From: Fereydounia khargensis
Lineage: Eukaryota > Basidiomycota > Ustilaginomycetes > Urocystidales > Fereydouniaceae
Assembly (NCBI GenBank): GCA_026413255.1
Contig: JAOCZO010000004.1
Location: forward strand, 487,382 to 551,381
Length of the DNA stretch: 64,000 nt
Direction of reading: 5' to 3'
This document shows positions 20,619 through 33,198 of the stretch, piece by piece. How positions within the stretch are numbered: the stretch's first letter is position 1; the number at the start of each line of letters is the position of its first letter. Below the pieces are notes generated by a model. The model did no database searches. It worked only from the letters and a program-made list of their open reading frames with translations, and had not been told where the DNA came from. The translations under genes were made by a program, and so were the position numbers.

Positions 20619-21553
20619 GGTGATAGGATTGGGTTGGAGTGTGTCGTTCGTGTCGAGGATGTGTGGTGATGATGGAGAGGGAAGGTCTGGTGAAGAAGGA
20701 ATGAATCACCCAAAGCGAAGCGCACTGACTCGAACTGTCTGACACTTTCGACATTCACACTGACACTCTCTGTGCATTGAGAACAGAGTGCAGTGCAGAG
20801 TGCAGCAGAAGCATCAGCAACAGCAGAAGCATTAGCAACAGCACACGTTTCGTTTTGTTCCTTGTCAGTCACAGTTCTTCTCGCTTCGCTTCGGCTTGCC
20901 TGCTTACTCCGCGTCCGCGTCCCCGTCTGCGTCCCCCGAGTCACTCACTCTCACTCGCTCAATCGATTTTGCGTTCCCTCCTTAGCCAGCTTCCTAGCCG
21001 TGGCCGATTTCAAATGGAATCCAAAAAAACCTGTGCAAAACTCCAAATCGATGTGCTGTGCTGCCCGATCCCTCACGTGATGTCGATTTTCTATCATCGG
21101 AGAGTTTTAGTGTTTTTTTTTTTTATTTTTTTTTATTTTGCGCTGGCCAATGCGTCAGTCAGTCAGTCTTGCAGTCCGAGGCCGCGCTGACGTGTGAGCT
21201 GAGCGAGCGGGACGCGGTAAGCGAGGAGCGAGGAGCGGAAGGGGGAAGGCGCCGCGCAGCGCAGCAGGGCCGGGCAGGGCAGGGCAGGGCGGGGCGGGGC
21301 AGCGGAGCGTTGGTTGAGTTTTTTTTTTTTTCTTCTTCTTCCAGCACCAGAGGCCGCTGGAGTGAGGGGCACCCACGCGTCATGGTCGAGAATAAAAACA
21401 AATGAGGTTTAGGTAGCTGCGAGGACGGGGGATCGTTGGATCCCACCCACTTTTATTTTTTTCGCCCCCGTCGTCTCGTCTCCTCTTTCCTTGGGTCGAG
21501 CGACGCGTCTCGCACGGAAGAAACACATCCCCTCCACTCCACTGCGCCATAGC
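20619..21553. promoter_or_regulatory. Divergent promoter region, DAHP synthase / NC2-beta
   Basis: About 0.9 kb lies between outward-facing starts. It has a CAGCAG-rich patch (about 20805-20845), a T-run (21112-21138), and a G-rich block of repeated GGGCA/GGGCG units (about 21268-21302) followed by a poly-T tract. The G-rich block is a candidate GC-box or quadruplex-like element for the NC2-beta gene. Confidence 0.4.
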
Positions 21554-21985
21554 ATGTCAGACGACGGGCGACCCGTCGGCACCGGAGCCGACGACGAGCT
21601 CTCGCTCCCCAAGGCAACCGTACAGAAGCTCATCAGCGACATGCTCCCCAACGACATCACCTGCGCAAAAGACACACGCGACCTCCTCATCGAGTGCTGT
21701 GTCGAGTTCATCCACCTCCTCTCATCAGAAGCCAACGAGGTATGCGAGAAGGACTCGAAAAAGACCATTGCCCCCGAACACGTCGTCAAGGCCCTCCAGG
21801 ACCTTGGCTTCCAGGACTTTATCGACAAGGTCCAGGACGTACTCAGCGAACACAAGATTCAGCAAAAGGATCGCGAACGCAAAATGAGCAGGATGGAGCA
21901 GTCGGGTCTCACCGAAGAGGAACTGCAGCGTCAGCAGGAACTCCTGTTCGCCGCTAGCAAGGCTCGATTCGAGGCTTCCAGTTGA
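21554..21985 (+). CDS. NCB2: NC2-beta (Dr1) histone-fold transcription repressor
   Basis: A single exon gives 143 residues from the ATG at 21554. A longer frame from 21491 is basic and unlike the family N terminus. The histone fold is nearly complete at residues 14-90, with LPKATVQKLISDMLP, CAKDTRDLL and IAPEHVVKALQDLGF. It is followed by the charged helical tail (QQKDRERKMSR) seen in NC2-beta proteins. NC2-beta dimerises with NC2-alpha and binds TBP on DNA, blocking TFIIA and TFIIB. The family name is secure from the histone-fold sequence. The protein is slightly shorter than human Dr1 (176 residues). Confidence 0.95.
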   Translation: MSDDGRPVGTGADDELSLPKATVQKLISDMLPNDITCAKDTRDLLIECCVEFIHLLSSEANEVCEKDSKKTIAPEHVVKALQDLGFQDFIDKVQDVLSEHKIQQKDRERKMSRMEQSGLTEEELQRQQELLFAASKARFEASS

Positions 21986-22189
21986 TCTCCCCTCCCACGC
22001 CCCTCATACTATTCATCCCTGGACACTCCCTATCGCCACCCTTGTAACAACAGTCTCAAGCCACATCCTCGTTTGCCATCTTGTAATTCAATCCATAATC
22101 AACCATTAGACTGCACCCTCCCCGACCATCCAGAGTGTGACCTTTATGATGCGTAGATTGCTGTGTTCATCATCATCTTCTTCTTCACG

Positions 22190-25100
22190 TCAAATGAGAG
22201 GCCCGCTACCCTCCCCCGCTTCCGGCGCAAAAACATCTCGCCGACAGGTCGGGCACGTCCTGACAACCTGCAGCAGCCGTCGCGCGCATTGCTCGTGGAA
22301 GCTGCAATCAAATCTCGTGTTAGCTAGAGCTCTGCCTCAAGTCTCCCATGCCCCTCCACTCTCCGTATGTTACTCACATGTGTACACACGGAAACACGCA
22401 CGCAAATGCGCCCTCCTTGAACTGCGCAAGGCAAATCGCACACTTGTCAACTCGTACTCCGACCACGCTCAGCTTTTGCTTGATCTTGCCCTCCTTGGTC
22501 CGTCGTCGCCGTTCGCACTCCACCTTGCCCACCACCAACGTGCTTAGCTCCTCCGCCGTTGCCTTGGTGGGCTTAGCTGGTCCGAGGAACTCGCCGATCG
22601 CCGCCAGCTGCTCGTAATGCGATCCTTCGGCTTCCAATTGCGAGACAAGCAGGTCCAAGTCCGTGACCCAGATGGAATTCGAGCGCGTCAGACCGGCGCC
22701 AGGGCCTGTGCTTGTGCCTGTACTTGCACTTGCGCCAGTGTTTGCGTTTGTGCTTGTGGGTGCTGCATTCGTTTGAGCTTGTGACTGAGGCAGAGGAGGA
22801 GCCGCCGTCCTCTGCAAACGTCCAGTCGTTGGCCCGAGCCTAGATCGCATCGAGATGGTCCTGCTTAGCTCATCTGCGCCCACCGCCGAGGCGGCAGCAC
22901 TGAACAAGTTAGTCGCACTCAGTTCCGACTCGACCTCATCCTGCACGGCGGCTTCCACGCCAGAATCACCGTCAGCGTCAGCGTCATCGTCTTCATCATC
23001 GTCTTCATCCCTGTCTTCACTGCCGTTCAGCTCTCCGTCCTGACGTCTCATGAGTCCACCGTTGGCCGTACTTGGCGCAAAGTGGGCGTCAGCCAACTCT
23101 GCGCGCGAAGGGCCAGAACCTGTGCGAGGGAGATCTTCCCACACTCGTCCCCGGGGCCTCTCTGGAAGCAAAGGCGGTACCGGAAGAGGTGCTGCTATTC
23201 CTAGTCCTGCTCTGTGAGAGTCAGACCCCGACCCCGTGAGAGCTGCACCATTCGATGACCAGTCTCGCAAGGAACTTGGAAGTGTTGGCAGAGGCCTTGA
23301 ACCCTCCCTTGCATTGCTAGGGCCAGGTGTTGGCCCGTTTCGAGCTGAGTCCTCAAATGAGATCAAATCACCAGCTACGTAGGGCTGTCCAAAGAGGCCT
23401 ACAGTCGGCCTCCCTTGAGGTGCGGCCGACATGTGAGAATCGTGACCATTGTTGCGATCATATCCAGCCTCGTTGCGCTGGATCGATTCGACACGGCGAT
23501 TTTCTCTCCTGGCGGAGGTCGCCGCCTGTGCCGCAGCCAGTGACTGTCCCAGGCCGTTTCGGGTGCTGCGGAACAACTCTTCGGGCGGAGGTACTGGCGA
23601 TTTCGGCGGTACGGCGGGCGCCCGGAAGGGGTTGGTATCGCGCTGTGTGAGTGTGTCCATAGCGAGCGTTCGAGGAGAACGTGAGATACCGGCTTGCATG
23701 CTAGCTGTCCCATTGTTTTCCCAAGAAAGTCGCGACTCTGAGGATGGCCATTGGGGTGGTGGCATCAGAGAACTGTCACGTTCTGATCCAGGTGTCGGAA
23801 TAGATGACATTGGCACCGGCAAGGGCCGCGATCGGGGCAATGTGCCGGCCGGAGGGGGCGGTGGCGGTCTCCGTCCCAAGGTGTCTTCGCGTTGAAAACT
23901 TGTCGTTGAAGCAGGGCCTTGTGAGCTCCCGAGAGATGATGACGGCGATCCATGGATTGTGGAAGAGAACTTGCTAGGCGAGATGCTGCGCCGCTTGGCA
24001 AGATCATGGCTTGTGCTCATTGTACCGGTATTGCCTTGTGCTGATGTCTGCCACGAAAGGGGGCGATCACTGGATGTGCTTCGTTCAATCTGCCCTGACG
24101 AGCTAGAAGCAGCATCACCGGCATTCTCGAATCGCGAAACCATTGCTGAGACTCTGCTGCCAGTTCCTCTTGCGGGGACAGGCATCGGTATCTCAGATGA
24201 ACGATCATACGTCGAGCGCGTCAACGTGTCCGAGCTTGAAGGCTCTTGTCTGGCTGCGCCACCGGACAGTCTCTCAGGCTGCAACGGTTCAGGCAAACGG
24301 CTACGCTCGCTAGATGGGATATGTGACATCCATCCGGGTGTCGGAGCATTGATTGTGCTCGAGCGTGACGGTGGGAAATGGCGAGTCGCATCAGTAATCG
24401 TGGGCAGCCTTCCCCGAGGTAGTGGTGCATTTCCGGAGCGCGGGTTGACAAACGAGGCTGGCCGCGAGCTTGGGCGCATGTTGTAAGAGACAGGTGGAGG
24501 CGGAGGAGGTCCTTCACGTCGGTTACGAGCAATAGCACCTTGCCTCGACAGGCGAACACCGCTGGCGCTGGAAGCGTGTGGAGTACCGGACAAGGGGTAT
24601 GGCTCATCGGGCCACGTTGAGGAAACATTGTCGCTCGGGTGGTTTTGCGCGGACAATCCGACTGTAGACGTCAGCCTATAAGGTTGTGGTGCTGAGGCGT
24701 CCTCAGTGCTTGGCGAGCTCTGGCCAAGGGGACCCATCGACACGGGTCGGGACGTACGCGCAAGTAGTCTCTCAAGCGCCGCAAGAGAGTCTGTTGGGGC
24801 GGCAGGAGTGGATTGCAGCTGTGCAATCTGGCTCAGGGCCTGGTTTCGCGCTCGCTCCTCAGGTGGCTGGGTCAACTTGCTCGATGAGGCTGCTTGCTCT
24901 TGTTGCGAGGGAGCTGGCCTCACTGCAGCGGAGTTCACACTACGAAGGCTAGACACCGATGCCTTTCGCTGAACATCACGGTGCTTTTCTTCCGCCGAGA
25001 CCTTGCGCTGGAGCGATGGTCCGGTCTGGGAAGTACGACGAGAGCGTTCTGGCTTGTCAATTGACGAAAAGCTCTTCCCGGATGATCGACGGTTCAACGA

Positions 25101-28100
25101 TGCTGCACGTTCCAAAGTAGAGGGCAGCTGCGCTTGCGACAATATCGACTTGCTCGATTCTGAGTCTGATGTCAGCTTTTCTGATGCTTCGGCACCGGTC
25201 GGCTTCTCAGACGATTGGGCCCCAGTGTCTACGAGAGGAGTTCCAAAGAGGCCTCTCAGGCGAGTGCTGATGCCTGGTTTGTTGCTGCTAGCACCAAGAG
25301 CACCAGTTACTGGAGTTGCAGGTCCGGTCGGAGGGGCTGGCAAGGCCTTTGAGTAAGAGTCAGAGCTCTTGCGACGCATTGGCACAGATGTCTCCGTGGC
25401 CCTCACAGAGTGCCCTTGACGGTCGACAGGCAGCGACTGAGGTGCTTTTGCCTGTTTCGACAGCTGCTCATCCGCAGAGGAAACATCGCGACTGCTCGAG
25501 TCATCCTGCTGGAAGATACCAGCTCGACTATCGCGCTCTTCTTCCTGAGCCATGCGAAGCGACACTGGTACCAGAACCTGATCAGCTGTTCGTGGTCGCT
25601 CAGGTTGCTTACCCTTCGCCACCAGCCTGTCGGGATCATCCTTGGCTGGAGCAACGTTCGTTGGAGCGCTCGCCCCTAGTCTCTCGGGCATAGAAGACGT
25701 AGAAGCGGCGGACGCTGTACGAGACAAACCATTGCTGCTGCTGCCCTCCCTGAGATCAGAACGAGCATGCACAGAACGTTGCAATGAAGTGTTAGCTGGC
25801 TGATTCGACGTACTGAGACCAGATGATGCCGGAGTAATACTTTTCTCCGGCTTGGACTGCGAAGACCGACTGGCAAGCGAGGTGTTCCGCGAAAGAGCCG
25901 ATCCGTCGCTCTCATAGGCCTGCTTGGGCCAACGGTTCACGACGAGGGTATCCGGGTCGGCCTCTTCACTGGAGCTGGATTCTACAGCTTCGGCATCCGT
26001 ATCCGAAGAAGCTGATGACGAAGAATAGGCTGCACCGCCCCTCGAGCGTCCAAGGACCAAGGGCGGGGGTGCTCTTGGTACAGAGCTCTTCATCGACGCA
26101 AGGCGGCTAAGATCTGGAGGCGATGCACGAGCTGGACTCGGACGCGCTGGAGGGAAGTCACCAGGTGGGCGAGGGTCACTCTCGTCATCACTGCTGTCGA
26201 TCGCGCCTCCATTCGAGGCAGCAGAGATGCGCAACTTTTGGAGTCTTGCGGCAGCAGCTTCTTCACGCTTACGCAGCGCGTCGAATGCTGCAGCCTCAGC
26301 GAGCCATTGCTCGGTGGATGAGTCCGAGTGTACTTCGACAGCGGCAATAGCATCATCCTCGCTTGAATCGCTAGAGAAGGCAGGCGATTCAGTTCCCTCG
26401 ACTGCCTGAGTTAGACGCTCATTGACGGAGGGTCGTGTGCCAGCGTGTGAGCTAGTAGATGCTGCAGGAGGTGCCGAAACTGTGACAAGAGTCTCTTCGG
26501 GACGGCGTGCTGGAGTTTCGTGGAATCGTGACGCATGCCTGGTTCCAAAGGTAACATTGCCGTCCACATGTCGATACGACTCGGAAGCAGGACGCTGCCT
26601 CGCGCCAAGTCGAACTGTCCGCACTCGTTGATCGTGTGCATCAGTTGATGGCTTCCCACTCAGATGATCAGATGCTGTCCTACGATGACTTGTTGAGGGT
26701 CCTGCATTTCCAATTCCCTTAGCGCGAGAAGGAATCGAAGATGGGCCATCACGCGGAATCTCAAATGGAGGCAGCCCGAGGCGTGTCTCGTTGAATAGCG
26801 TCTGTCTGGGCACTTGAGCTTCGGCTGGCATGCCTTCAGTCGCTGCGCCCGCCCTTTGGCCCGAGACGGATTGACCCGATGGCACGACATTCTCGTCTTC
26901 AGCTGCCAGCTGAGTACCATGAGGCTGAGCCTGACTAAACTCGACAAAGTGCTCGGCTGGTTGCACCTCTGTTTCTGTTTGAGGAGTCGAGACCACTTCG
27001 GTTGGAGCGTTCTCTGGAACATCCGACTCATGGACAACGAGGTCCTGTTCAGCTTCAATTTCGTGAGTCAGAGCAGAGTCATCAGTTGGAGGAATGTTGT
27101 CTCCGTCACCTGCAGTGGCGGCAATGGTTTCTTCATCGTTCTCCACAGCGAGGGGTTGAGTGGGCACTGTGATATCACGGGGGGCCGTGGGCGGCGATGG
27201 ATGAGCGGAAGAAGGTAGCTCGCTTTCGGCATTCTCAAACTCCAGATCATTGCCATCGGAGAGCTCGTCGTCAGCAGGCTGATCCACGACCTGCTCATCG
27301 TGAGCCTCTGTTGCTCGCTCATCCATCGGAGGACCATCAACGTCAGGTTGATCAAGGTCTTGAGCCGCTAAAGTGACCATTGCTGATGGGGCAGCACGGG
27401 AGACAAGGATCGCCCTTTCGCGTGCCTCTCTGCGCTCCTGCTCACGCAAAATCCTTTCCTCAAAGCTAAGACCAGCTCTGACGTCTTCTTCCCATGCTCG
27501 TCTCTCGTCACTGGTGGCCACAAGATCAGGCTCGCTCGCCGATGACTCTGATAGCGAGCCATCTTCGTCAGCCGATCTCCTCGCTTGTGTCGCTCTCCTT
27601 TGATGATTGCTTGCCGTAGGCGAGCGGCGAGGCTCATCCCCACCGTCGCTCTCAGGATCCGTGCGAAAAGCGGGTGGTGGACTGTTGGGAATGGGGCGTC
27701 GCTCTATCTCAAGTCGCTGTTCTGCGGATAGTTCACCCTCACCGATAGGTGGCGGTTGAGGTGGATCTGGAGGACGAGTGGCCCCTTCGGGGAACGGGGG
27801 TGGTAGGTCGTCAGGGTCCGGCTCGTCGGCCCCAGGTAATCCTGCAATGTCGTTCCAGATGTTGTAGCGACGAAGAGAGGCCTGTTGTGCGTAGGCTGAG
27901 GAGATGGAGGCTTCATCGCTCTGATTGATGCCGCTTGTCTGACTAAGAGGCTGACCACCAGTATTGGCGGCGAGATTAGCAAGTTCGGTGGTCGAAGAAG
28001 GGGCACTGCCACTACGGACGCGCCTCACTTCTTCAGAGCTCGGTTGGCGGGAGCGTGATGGAGAGCTGGTGGTGGTGGTGGTAGTGCTGCGAGCTTGTGA

Positions 28101-28846
28101 GGTAGATGGAGGTGGACGTAGTTCCTCTTCCCTTGTCCTCCCGACCGTGTTGCGAGAGGCTGGCCGGCTGGATTGGCTATCGTCGTCACCAGCAGAGAGG
28201 CCACTGCGGGGATTGGAAGCAGGGCGTCGTCGAGTCCGGGGAGCCGGTCCGGCAGCAACGCTGCCAGAGGCAGCTGCTGCTCCCAGGGTACCACTGTTCC
28301 CCCCCGAGCTATAGCCCGAGCTGATACCCCTCTGCATCCCCGGCCTGCGTAAAGCACTAGGGCCAGCTCCATTGTCATCGAGAGGTAGGCCTGTGTTAGG
28401 GTCGATTGAGGCCGGATTGATTCCAGCAAGTGCAGCAGCGGCCAAATGAGCGTTCTGAGCCTTCTTTTGCTTTGCTTTCTGCTTCTTCTCCTTGGCCTGT
28501 TTCCTTCGCATGTTATCTGGGGCGGTGAGCGTCATTCTGCCGAGGTGCTGCTCGACATTTGTCAGAAAAGGCGCATCGGCGGCAGAAGCGTACTGATTGC
28601 CCGTGGCTGCCGAATTTGAGGCGCCAAAGGGTATGGCCATTCCATCAGGACCGCGGGAAACGAGGTTGCCGGAAGAGGCTGCCTGCCCCAGATTGTACAT
28701 TCTGCTTCGACCGGAGCCAGTGCCAGCTGGCACCCTGAGGGCATCTGTACGGAGGGTAGCGGCGTCAGCATCAGCGGAGATACGAGGGATTGATTGAGGG
28801 GTGCACCCGATTAAGACTCACTTTGATCGCCTCTCCGGGAGGGCAT
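22190..28846 (-). CDS. Very large RING-H2 protein, putative E3 ubiquitin ligase
   Basis: Three exons (28846-28822, 28744-22378, 22301-22190) encode 2167 residues. The first exon supplies only eight codons and joins through GTGAGT in frame. Nearly the whole protein is low-complexity Ser/Pro/Ala/Glu-rich sequence with many Pro runs, predicted disordered. The only recognisable domain is a RING-H2 finger at the C terminus (about 2110-2152): CAIC, FPCVH, FHEQC and CPTCR in the right order. It is completed only when the last 77-base intron (22377-22302) is removed, because the finger is split across the exons after the FPCVH cysteine-histidine pair. The 80 residues before the RING (starting IWVTDLDLLV) are helical and may be a substrate or E2 helper region. 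No membrane helix is seen. I recognise no named orthologue. Confidence 0.82.
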
Positions 28847-29368
28847 GGTGAATGGACGATATGCCTGCCTATGCTAGTAATGACTGCATGTCTTTTCAGG
28901 TCCGTGGTCCTCAGTGGGTAGAGGAAACAAGAGGGAGGTCACGGATGTCTCTGCGTGACAAGATGGACAGTTGCTAGTTGAATCGGAGAGGACGAGGCGT
29001 ATTGTGGGGAAAGATGCCGAAGGATGCAGGTCGTGTGATGTGGGCCGAGATGATGACGATGCAAACAGAAACGGATCCGAGACGTTGCTTGAATGGTATA
29101 CTATGGTCGAGTGGATACGGTCGATGGAGAGAGGAAAAGAAGGAGTGTGTTGATTGTTTGCTGTCACTGAAGACTGTGCAGTGATGTGATGTGATGTGCT
29201 GATGGCCAAGGCGAGCCAAAGTGTATTTGCTGCGCCAAAGCGACTTGCTTGCCTTGCTTGGCCTGCAGGGCTGCGGCCAGAAGGGGGAATGCGTCTGTCG
29301 GTGTCGGTCTCCTGCCCTGTGCGGAATAGCCGACACAGCAGAACGGTAACGCACACAGCTTCTGCTCC

Positions 29369-29434
<66 letters not shown>

Positions 29435-29884
29435 GCTCAGCCCAAATGGAAATAGAACCCTCTCGTTGGCCCAGCCGCACACCCCTTTCCCGCGACCGAG
29501 TGCCGAGCGCGGTGAGGTCACTCTGCACCCACTCATGCCGGCGCCTTGGCTCGTTGCTTGCCCTCCCGCTTTCTTTCGGAACAGACACATTCGAAAGCCC
29601 AATTCTGTACTGTACTGTACTGTACTGTACGGTAGTGTTTGGCGCGCCTTTCCCTGTCTGTTCACGCAGTCACACCGAGTAGCAGACAATCACAATCCGT
29701 ACTTTGGAACAAAAGGTAAGGTGCTCCCCCCGGACAAGCATGAGACGAAACTAGGAAATGGGAGCATGTCAAGTGCAGTTACATTCTCTCAAAAGAGCAA
29801 CAGATGCGTGTTGAATAGTATTAATACATGGAGGAAACAATCGGGACAAGGACGTCAACATTCCGAGTTGAGCAAGGAATCTGT
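28847..29884. promoter_or_regulatory. Intergenic region with CA microsatellite and TGTAC array
   Basis: This is the upstream region of the RING gene and the 3' region of PEX13. It contains a long (CA)n tract and five copies of TGTAC (29606-29630). No gene is supported: the long frames over the CA tract are artefacts of the repeat. Confidence 0.45.
29374..29430 (+). repeat. CA dinucleotide microsatellite
   Basis: About 28 uninterrupted CA units between the RING gene and PEX13. Confidence 0.95.
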
Positions 29885-31281
29885 CTAGGTTGCCTTGAGC
29901 GCAGTTGCCTTGGGCGGTTCTGGCGCTGCAGACTTGACCTTGTCCGCCGCGGCATCGACCTGCTTGCCACTTGAGGCCGCCTTTGTCGCACGTTCCTTGG
30001 CTGTCTCGAGCGACTCGACGTATGTGCTTGGGAACCATCCGATGCGGCCGTCTCGTGTCCTGCCGCGCCACCACTGGCTCTCGGCCCCCGTCTGCGGGTC
30101 GTGCTTGCTGAGAACTGCAACAATGTCGTTCGGCTGCAGGCTCAGCTCGAGTGGGTCTGCCGCTGGGTATGCGTACAGCGCACGGACAAACATGAGTTTG
30201 CTTGGGTCTACGACGTCGCCTTCGGCCGTCTGCCCGTTGGCGGAGATCATTCCTCCGCCGTGCTGGCCGGGGAGCATGCCTGCCTGGCCGGGGGCCAAAC
30301 CCTGCTGCTCTAGCCGCTTGCGCTCCGCCTCCTGCTTCGCCGTGATGAACTTGACAAGCTTGCCCATCAGGTATGGAAGACCAATCACTGCAAGGAAGAA
30401 GACAACAAGTGGCCGCTTGCTGGGACGGGGTGCTTTGGCACCAGGGTTGGCGCCACCTTGCGCGGCAAAGTCGCGGAACTCGCGCGGGTCGAGCTCGACA
30501 GCTGGCGCTTTGCCAACCAGGCGGAGTGCCGTGTTCTTGACGAATCTAGCCAAAGCAAAGATGCTCAGCACCTGGCCAAGGTAGTTGCGCAGATGGGCAA
30601 ACTGGTCTGCGACTCCGACCATGGCAAAGAAGCTGCTGTGTGTCGCCATGAACGTGCTCTCCAACATTTGCGCGAATCCGCCAAAGGCACCAACAATGCT
30701 GCTGATCAGTTCAAAGGTGGCTGCTGTGCCGGACTCCATCCGTTGTGTCAAGGTTGGGTCGCCAGGTTGGCCCGCCATGCCGGGCATGCCTCCCATGCCC
30801 ATTCCCATTCCCATGCCCATGCCCATGCCCATGCCGTAGCCTCCTCCGTAGCCACCGTAGCCGCCATATCCGCCATAACCACCGTAGCTGCTACCGTAGC
30901 CACCGTATCCACTGTAGCCACCGAGCCTCGAGTAAGGTGACCCGTAGGAGGTGCCGTAAGTGGAGCCGATACCGCCGTAAGTAGATCCAAGACCACCCAT
31001 TGTCGATCGGTAAGGAGAGGAGTATGCACCTGAGCAGAAGAGGCCAACATGGTCAGTGTCGTGTAGATGCATCATCACTTAAGGGTAGATTGGATTTGCT
31101 CACCTCCAGCGGTCGATGTGGATGTCAGGGTCGAGGGACGGTCAGGCACGGCAGGAGCAGCTGTGGAAGATGTCATTGCTGTGCTTGCTGATGGGGTGAC
31201 GGCGGAAGAAGTGCCAAGATCAGTTGATGTAGCGCTTGCTCCAGCGCCTGCTCGCTCCCAAGGCTTGGGGGGAGATGGCAT
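29885..31281 (-). CDS. PEX13: Peroxin 13, docking component of peroxisomal protein import
   Basis: Two exons (31281-31104, 31029-29885) encode 440 residues. The N terminus begins MPSPPKPWE, which is characteristic of Pex13. It is followed by Ser/Thr-rich sequence and then a Gly/Tyr-rich stretch of repeated YGGYG units that ends in a run of alternating Gly-Met. Two or three hydrophobic segments (around FELISSIVGAFGGFAQ and RPLVVFFLAVIGLPYL) anchor it in the peroxisomal membrane. The C-terminal SH3 domain has ALYAYP, the QWWRG pair and PSTYVE. Pex13 forms the YG-rich meshwork and the docking site for Pex5 and Pex14. The YG repeats here fit the recent view that this region forms a gel-like import pore. 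Confidence 0.95.
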
Positions 31282-32275
31282 CCTTTGGTTTGGTCAGGGA
31301 GAGGATTTGTGTGTCGTGCGATGAGTAGTTCTTGTGCACTGGGTGCAGTTGCGAGCGCTTCTGTTTGTCCAGAAAGACAGAGTGTGATTGTGGATGGTGG
31401 GCTGATAGATAGGGCGAAGACGAGAGATGATGGGATGACGGAGAAACGTGCAAGTGTGGGGTAAAGGGTTGCTTGTTGAGTGAGCGCCTGACTGTACTGA
31501 CCAGACTGACTGACTGACTGACTGACTGAGCTGAGCTGGGTCAAGGCGAGGCGAGGCGAGGCGAGGCGGGTCGAGTTTCAATTGGGCGGCATCAGTAAGT
31601 TTGGCTGAGCCGACTTGCAACAGCCTGGCAGAAGGCCTGTGTCTGCCATTCACCACGATTCCGATACACGCGAAATCTTGAAAACAGGCTTGACCCTCTC
31701 GCCTGCCTCTGCCCACAGGCTGCGCTGCGCTGCTGCATTTTTGGGGGTTGAAAAGCGTGCGTGCCTTTCGAGTTTCAAATGAGCCGGTGCCCGGTTACTT
31801 GAGCAGCCGCCACCACCGCGTTGCTTGAGCATGGCCTCATTCGGCCGTGACTTTGGTGTGAGGGACTCGGTGCTCGCACGTGACTTGACCACTACGCCAA
31901 TTGGAGAGTGCGCCTTCGAGACAGCACAGCGAGAAGAAACACAGGAAGGGAAAAAGCCAAGTCGACTGGGTCAAGGTGAACACACTTGTCTTCGCACCAC
32001 CATCAACGCAGCTTTCATGTAAGTAGAGCGCATGTCATTCCTTCATCAGCCAGCCCCTCCTTCCACACACATATGATGAGAAACCTAAAACAGAAAATCA
32101 TACACGGCGACTACACCGAAAGGTGGTGGGCCACCAAATTATGCGTTATTGTCCTGATTCTTCCCCTCGGAGTGCAACCGGCTTAGAAACGTTGAAGGAA
32201 GATAGCATGACTGACTCACAAGCTTGTTTCTTGTCATCGCAGTGTTTCGCGCAATCAAAATATCAACCCATCGCC
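31282..32275. promoter_or_regulatory. Divergent region, PEX13 / peroxiredoxin
   Basis: This region holds a CTGA array (about 31503-31529) and a GGCGA array (about 31543-31568) near the PEX13 side. A good intron (GTAAGT at 32019 to CAG at 32242) probably lies in the peroxiredoxin 5' leader. An ATG at 32016-32018 directly abuts that donor. Confidence 0.4.
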
Positions 32276-32914
32276 ATGGCTTCCTCTGGACCGCCCGAGC
32301 CTGTTGTTCAGGATAAGGCCGCCTTTCATCTTCTGGGCCACCCGCTCCCAGCATTGATTGAGCTGGCGTCAACTGCAGGTGGCGCTGTGGATCTGTTCCT
32401 CCTTTCTCTCTCCCGTCCTGTGATGCTCTTTGTCTATCCACGCACGGGCGTGCCTGGGCAGCCTTCACCGCCCGATTGGGACTCGCTTCCTGGAGCCAAG
32501 GGCTGCACACCTCACCTCTGTGGAGTGAGGGACAGTTTGTCCAAGCTGAAGGAGGTAGAGCCCGAGCTAGAGATCTTTGGGCTGTCCACACAAGCACCCG
32601 ATGAGCAGAAGGAAGCGGCATCGAGGCTGGAGCTGCCCTTCCCGCTGCTGAGCGACTCGGAGCTGCAACTGACCAAGGCTCTTGAGATTCCTACGCTTCC
32701 GACCAAGGATGGCTCGACTTTCCTGAGGCGGATGACGCTGCTTCTGAGGGGCGGCCAGATTACAAGGGTTGACTATCCCATCCTACGACCGGAAGAGGCA
32801 GCCCATCAAGCACTCCATCTCTTGATTCCAGAGGAGGTGCTTGCGGCACAGGTGGACGCCCGAGACGCTGCAGAGGCGGCAGCCAAGGCGAACGCAGCTC
32901 AGGCAGACACATAG
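32276..32914 (+). CDS. PrxQ/BCP-type peroxiredoxin
   Basis: A single coding exon gives 212 residues from the ATG at 32276. It is an AhpC/TSA thioredoxin-fold protein. FVYPRTG and then GCTPHLCGVRD place a peroxidatic cysteine (C77) five residues before a resolving cysteine (C82), the spacing of PrxQ/BCP peroxiredoxins that reduce hydroperoxides with thioredoxin. About 20 residues (GVPGQPSPPDWDSLPGAKG) are inserted between the YPRTG strand and the active-site cysteine. The C terminus ends in an Ala-rich helix. If the upstream intron 32019-32242 is spliced, translation could begin at the ATG at 32016 and add eleven residues (CFAQSKYQPIA and the preceding Met) in frame. Neither start looks like a mitochondrial signal. 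Confidence 0.85.
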   Translation: MASSGPPEPVVQDKAAFHLLGHPLPALIELASTAGGAVDLFLLSLSRPVMLFVYPRTGVPGQPSPPDWDSLPGAKGCTPHLCGVRDSLSKLKEVEPELEIFGLSTQAPDEQKEAASRLELPFPLLSDSELQLTKALEIPTLPTKDGSTFLRRMTLLLRGGQITRVDYPILRPEEAAHQALHLLIPEEVLAAQVDARDAAEAAAKANAAQADT

Positions 32915-33198
32915 CTAGTGATATCCCAAGTCGAAGCATAAGAAATAGATACCCCAGATGTCCATCTCTTGAACCCGGCTAGACCAGACAAAATGAACGT
33001 GAGACAAGAGCCTGTGGGCAAGCGTGCAGAGGATATAACAAAGTACATTTTGATGCAATGTAAACCACTTCTGGGATGCCTTGCGGAGGGAGATAGCCGT
33101 CCTAGGTAGGGACCGAAGGCGTAGTGTGAAAGAGAAAGCTAAGAGTACAAGAGTGAGAAGAGCCTGTTCCCTCCGTGTAACTTGTGGAGTGGACGAGA
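32915..33198. other. Convergent 3' region
   Basis: This lies between the peroxiredoxin and SmD1 stops. No feature stands out. Confidence 0.3.

Noticed and set aside
28734-28846. Starting the RING protein at the GTG at 28733
   Set aside because: A spliced upstream exon with a normal ATG at 28846 and a GTGAGT donor joins in frame, so a non-ATG start is unnecessary.
29164-29888. Long frames across the CA microsatellite on both strands
   Set aside because: They exist because a CA repeat has no stops in any frame. The encoded residues are pure Thr-His, Cys-Val or similar runs.
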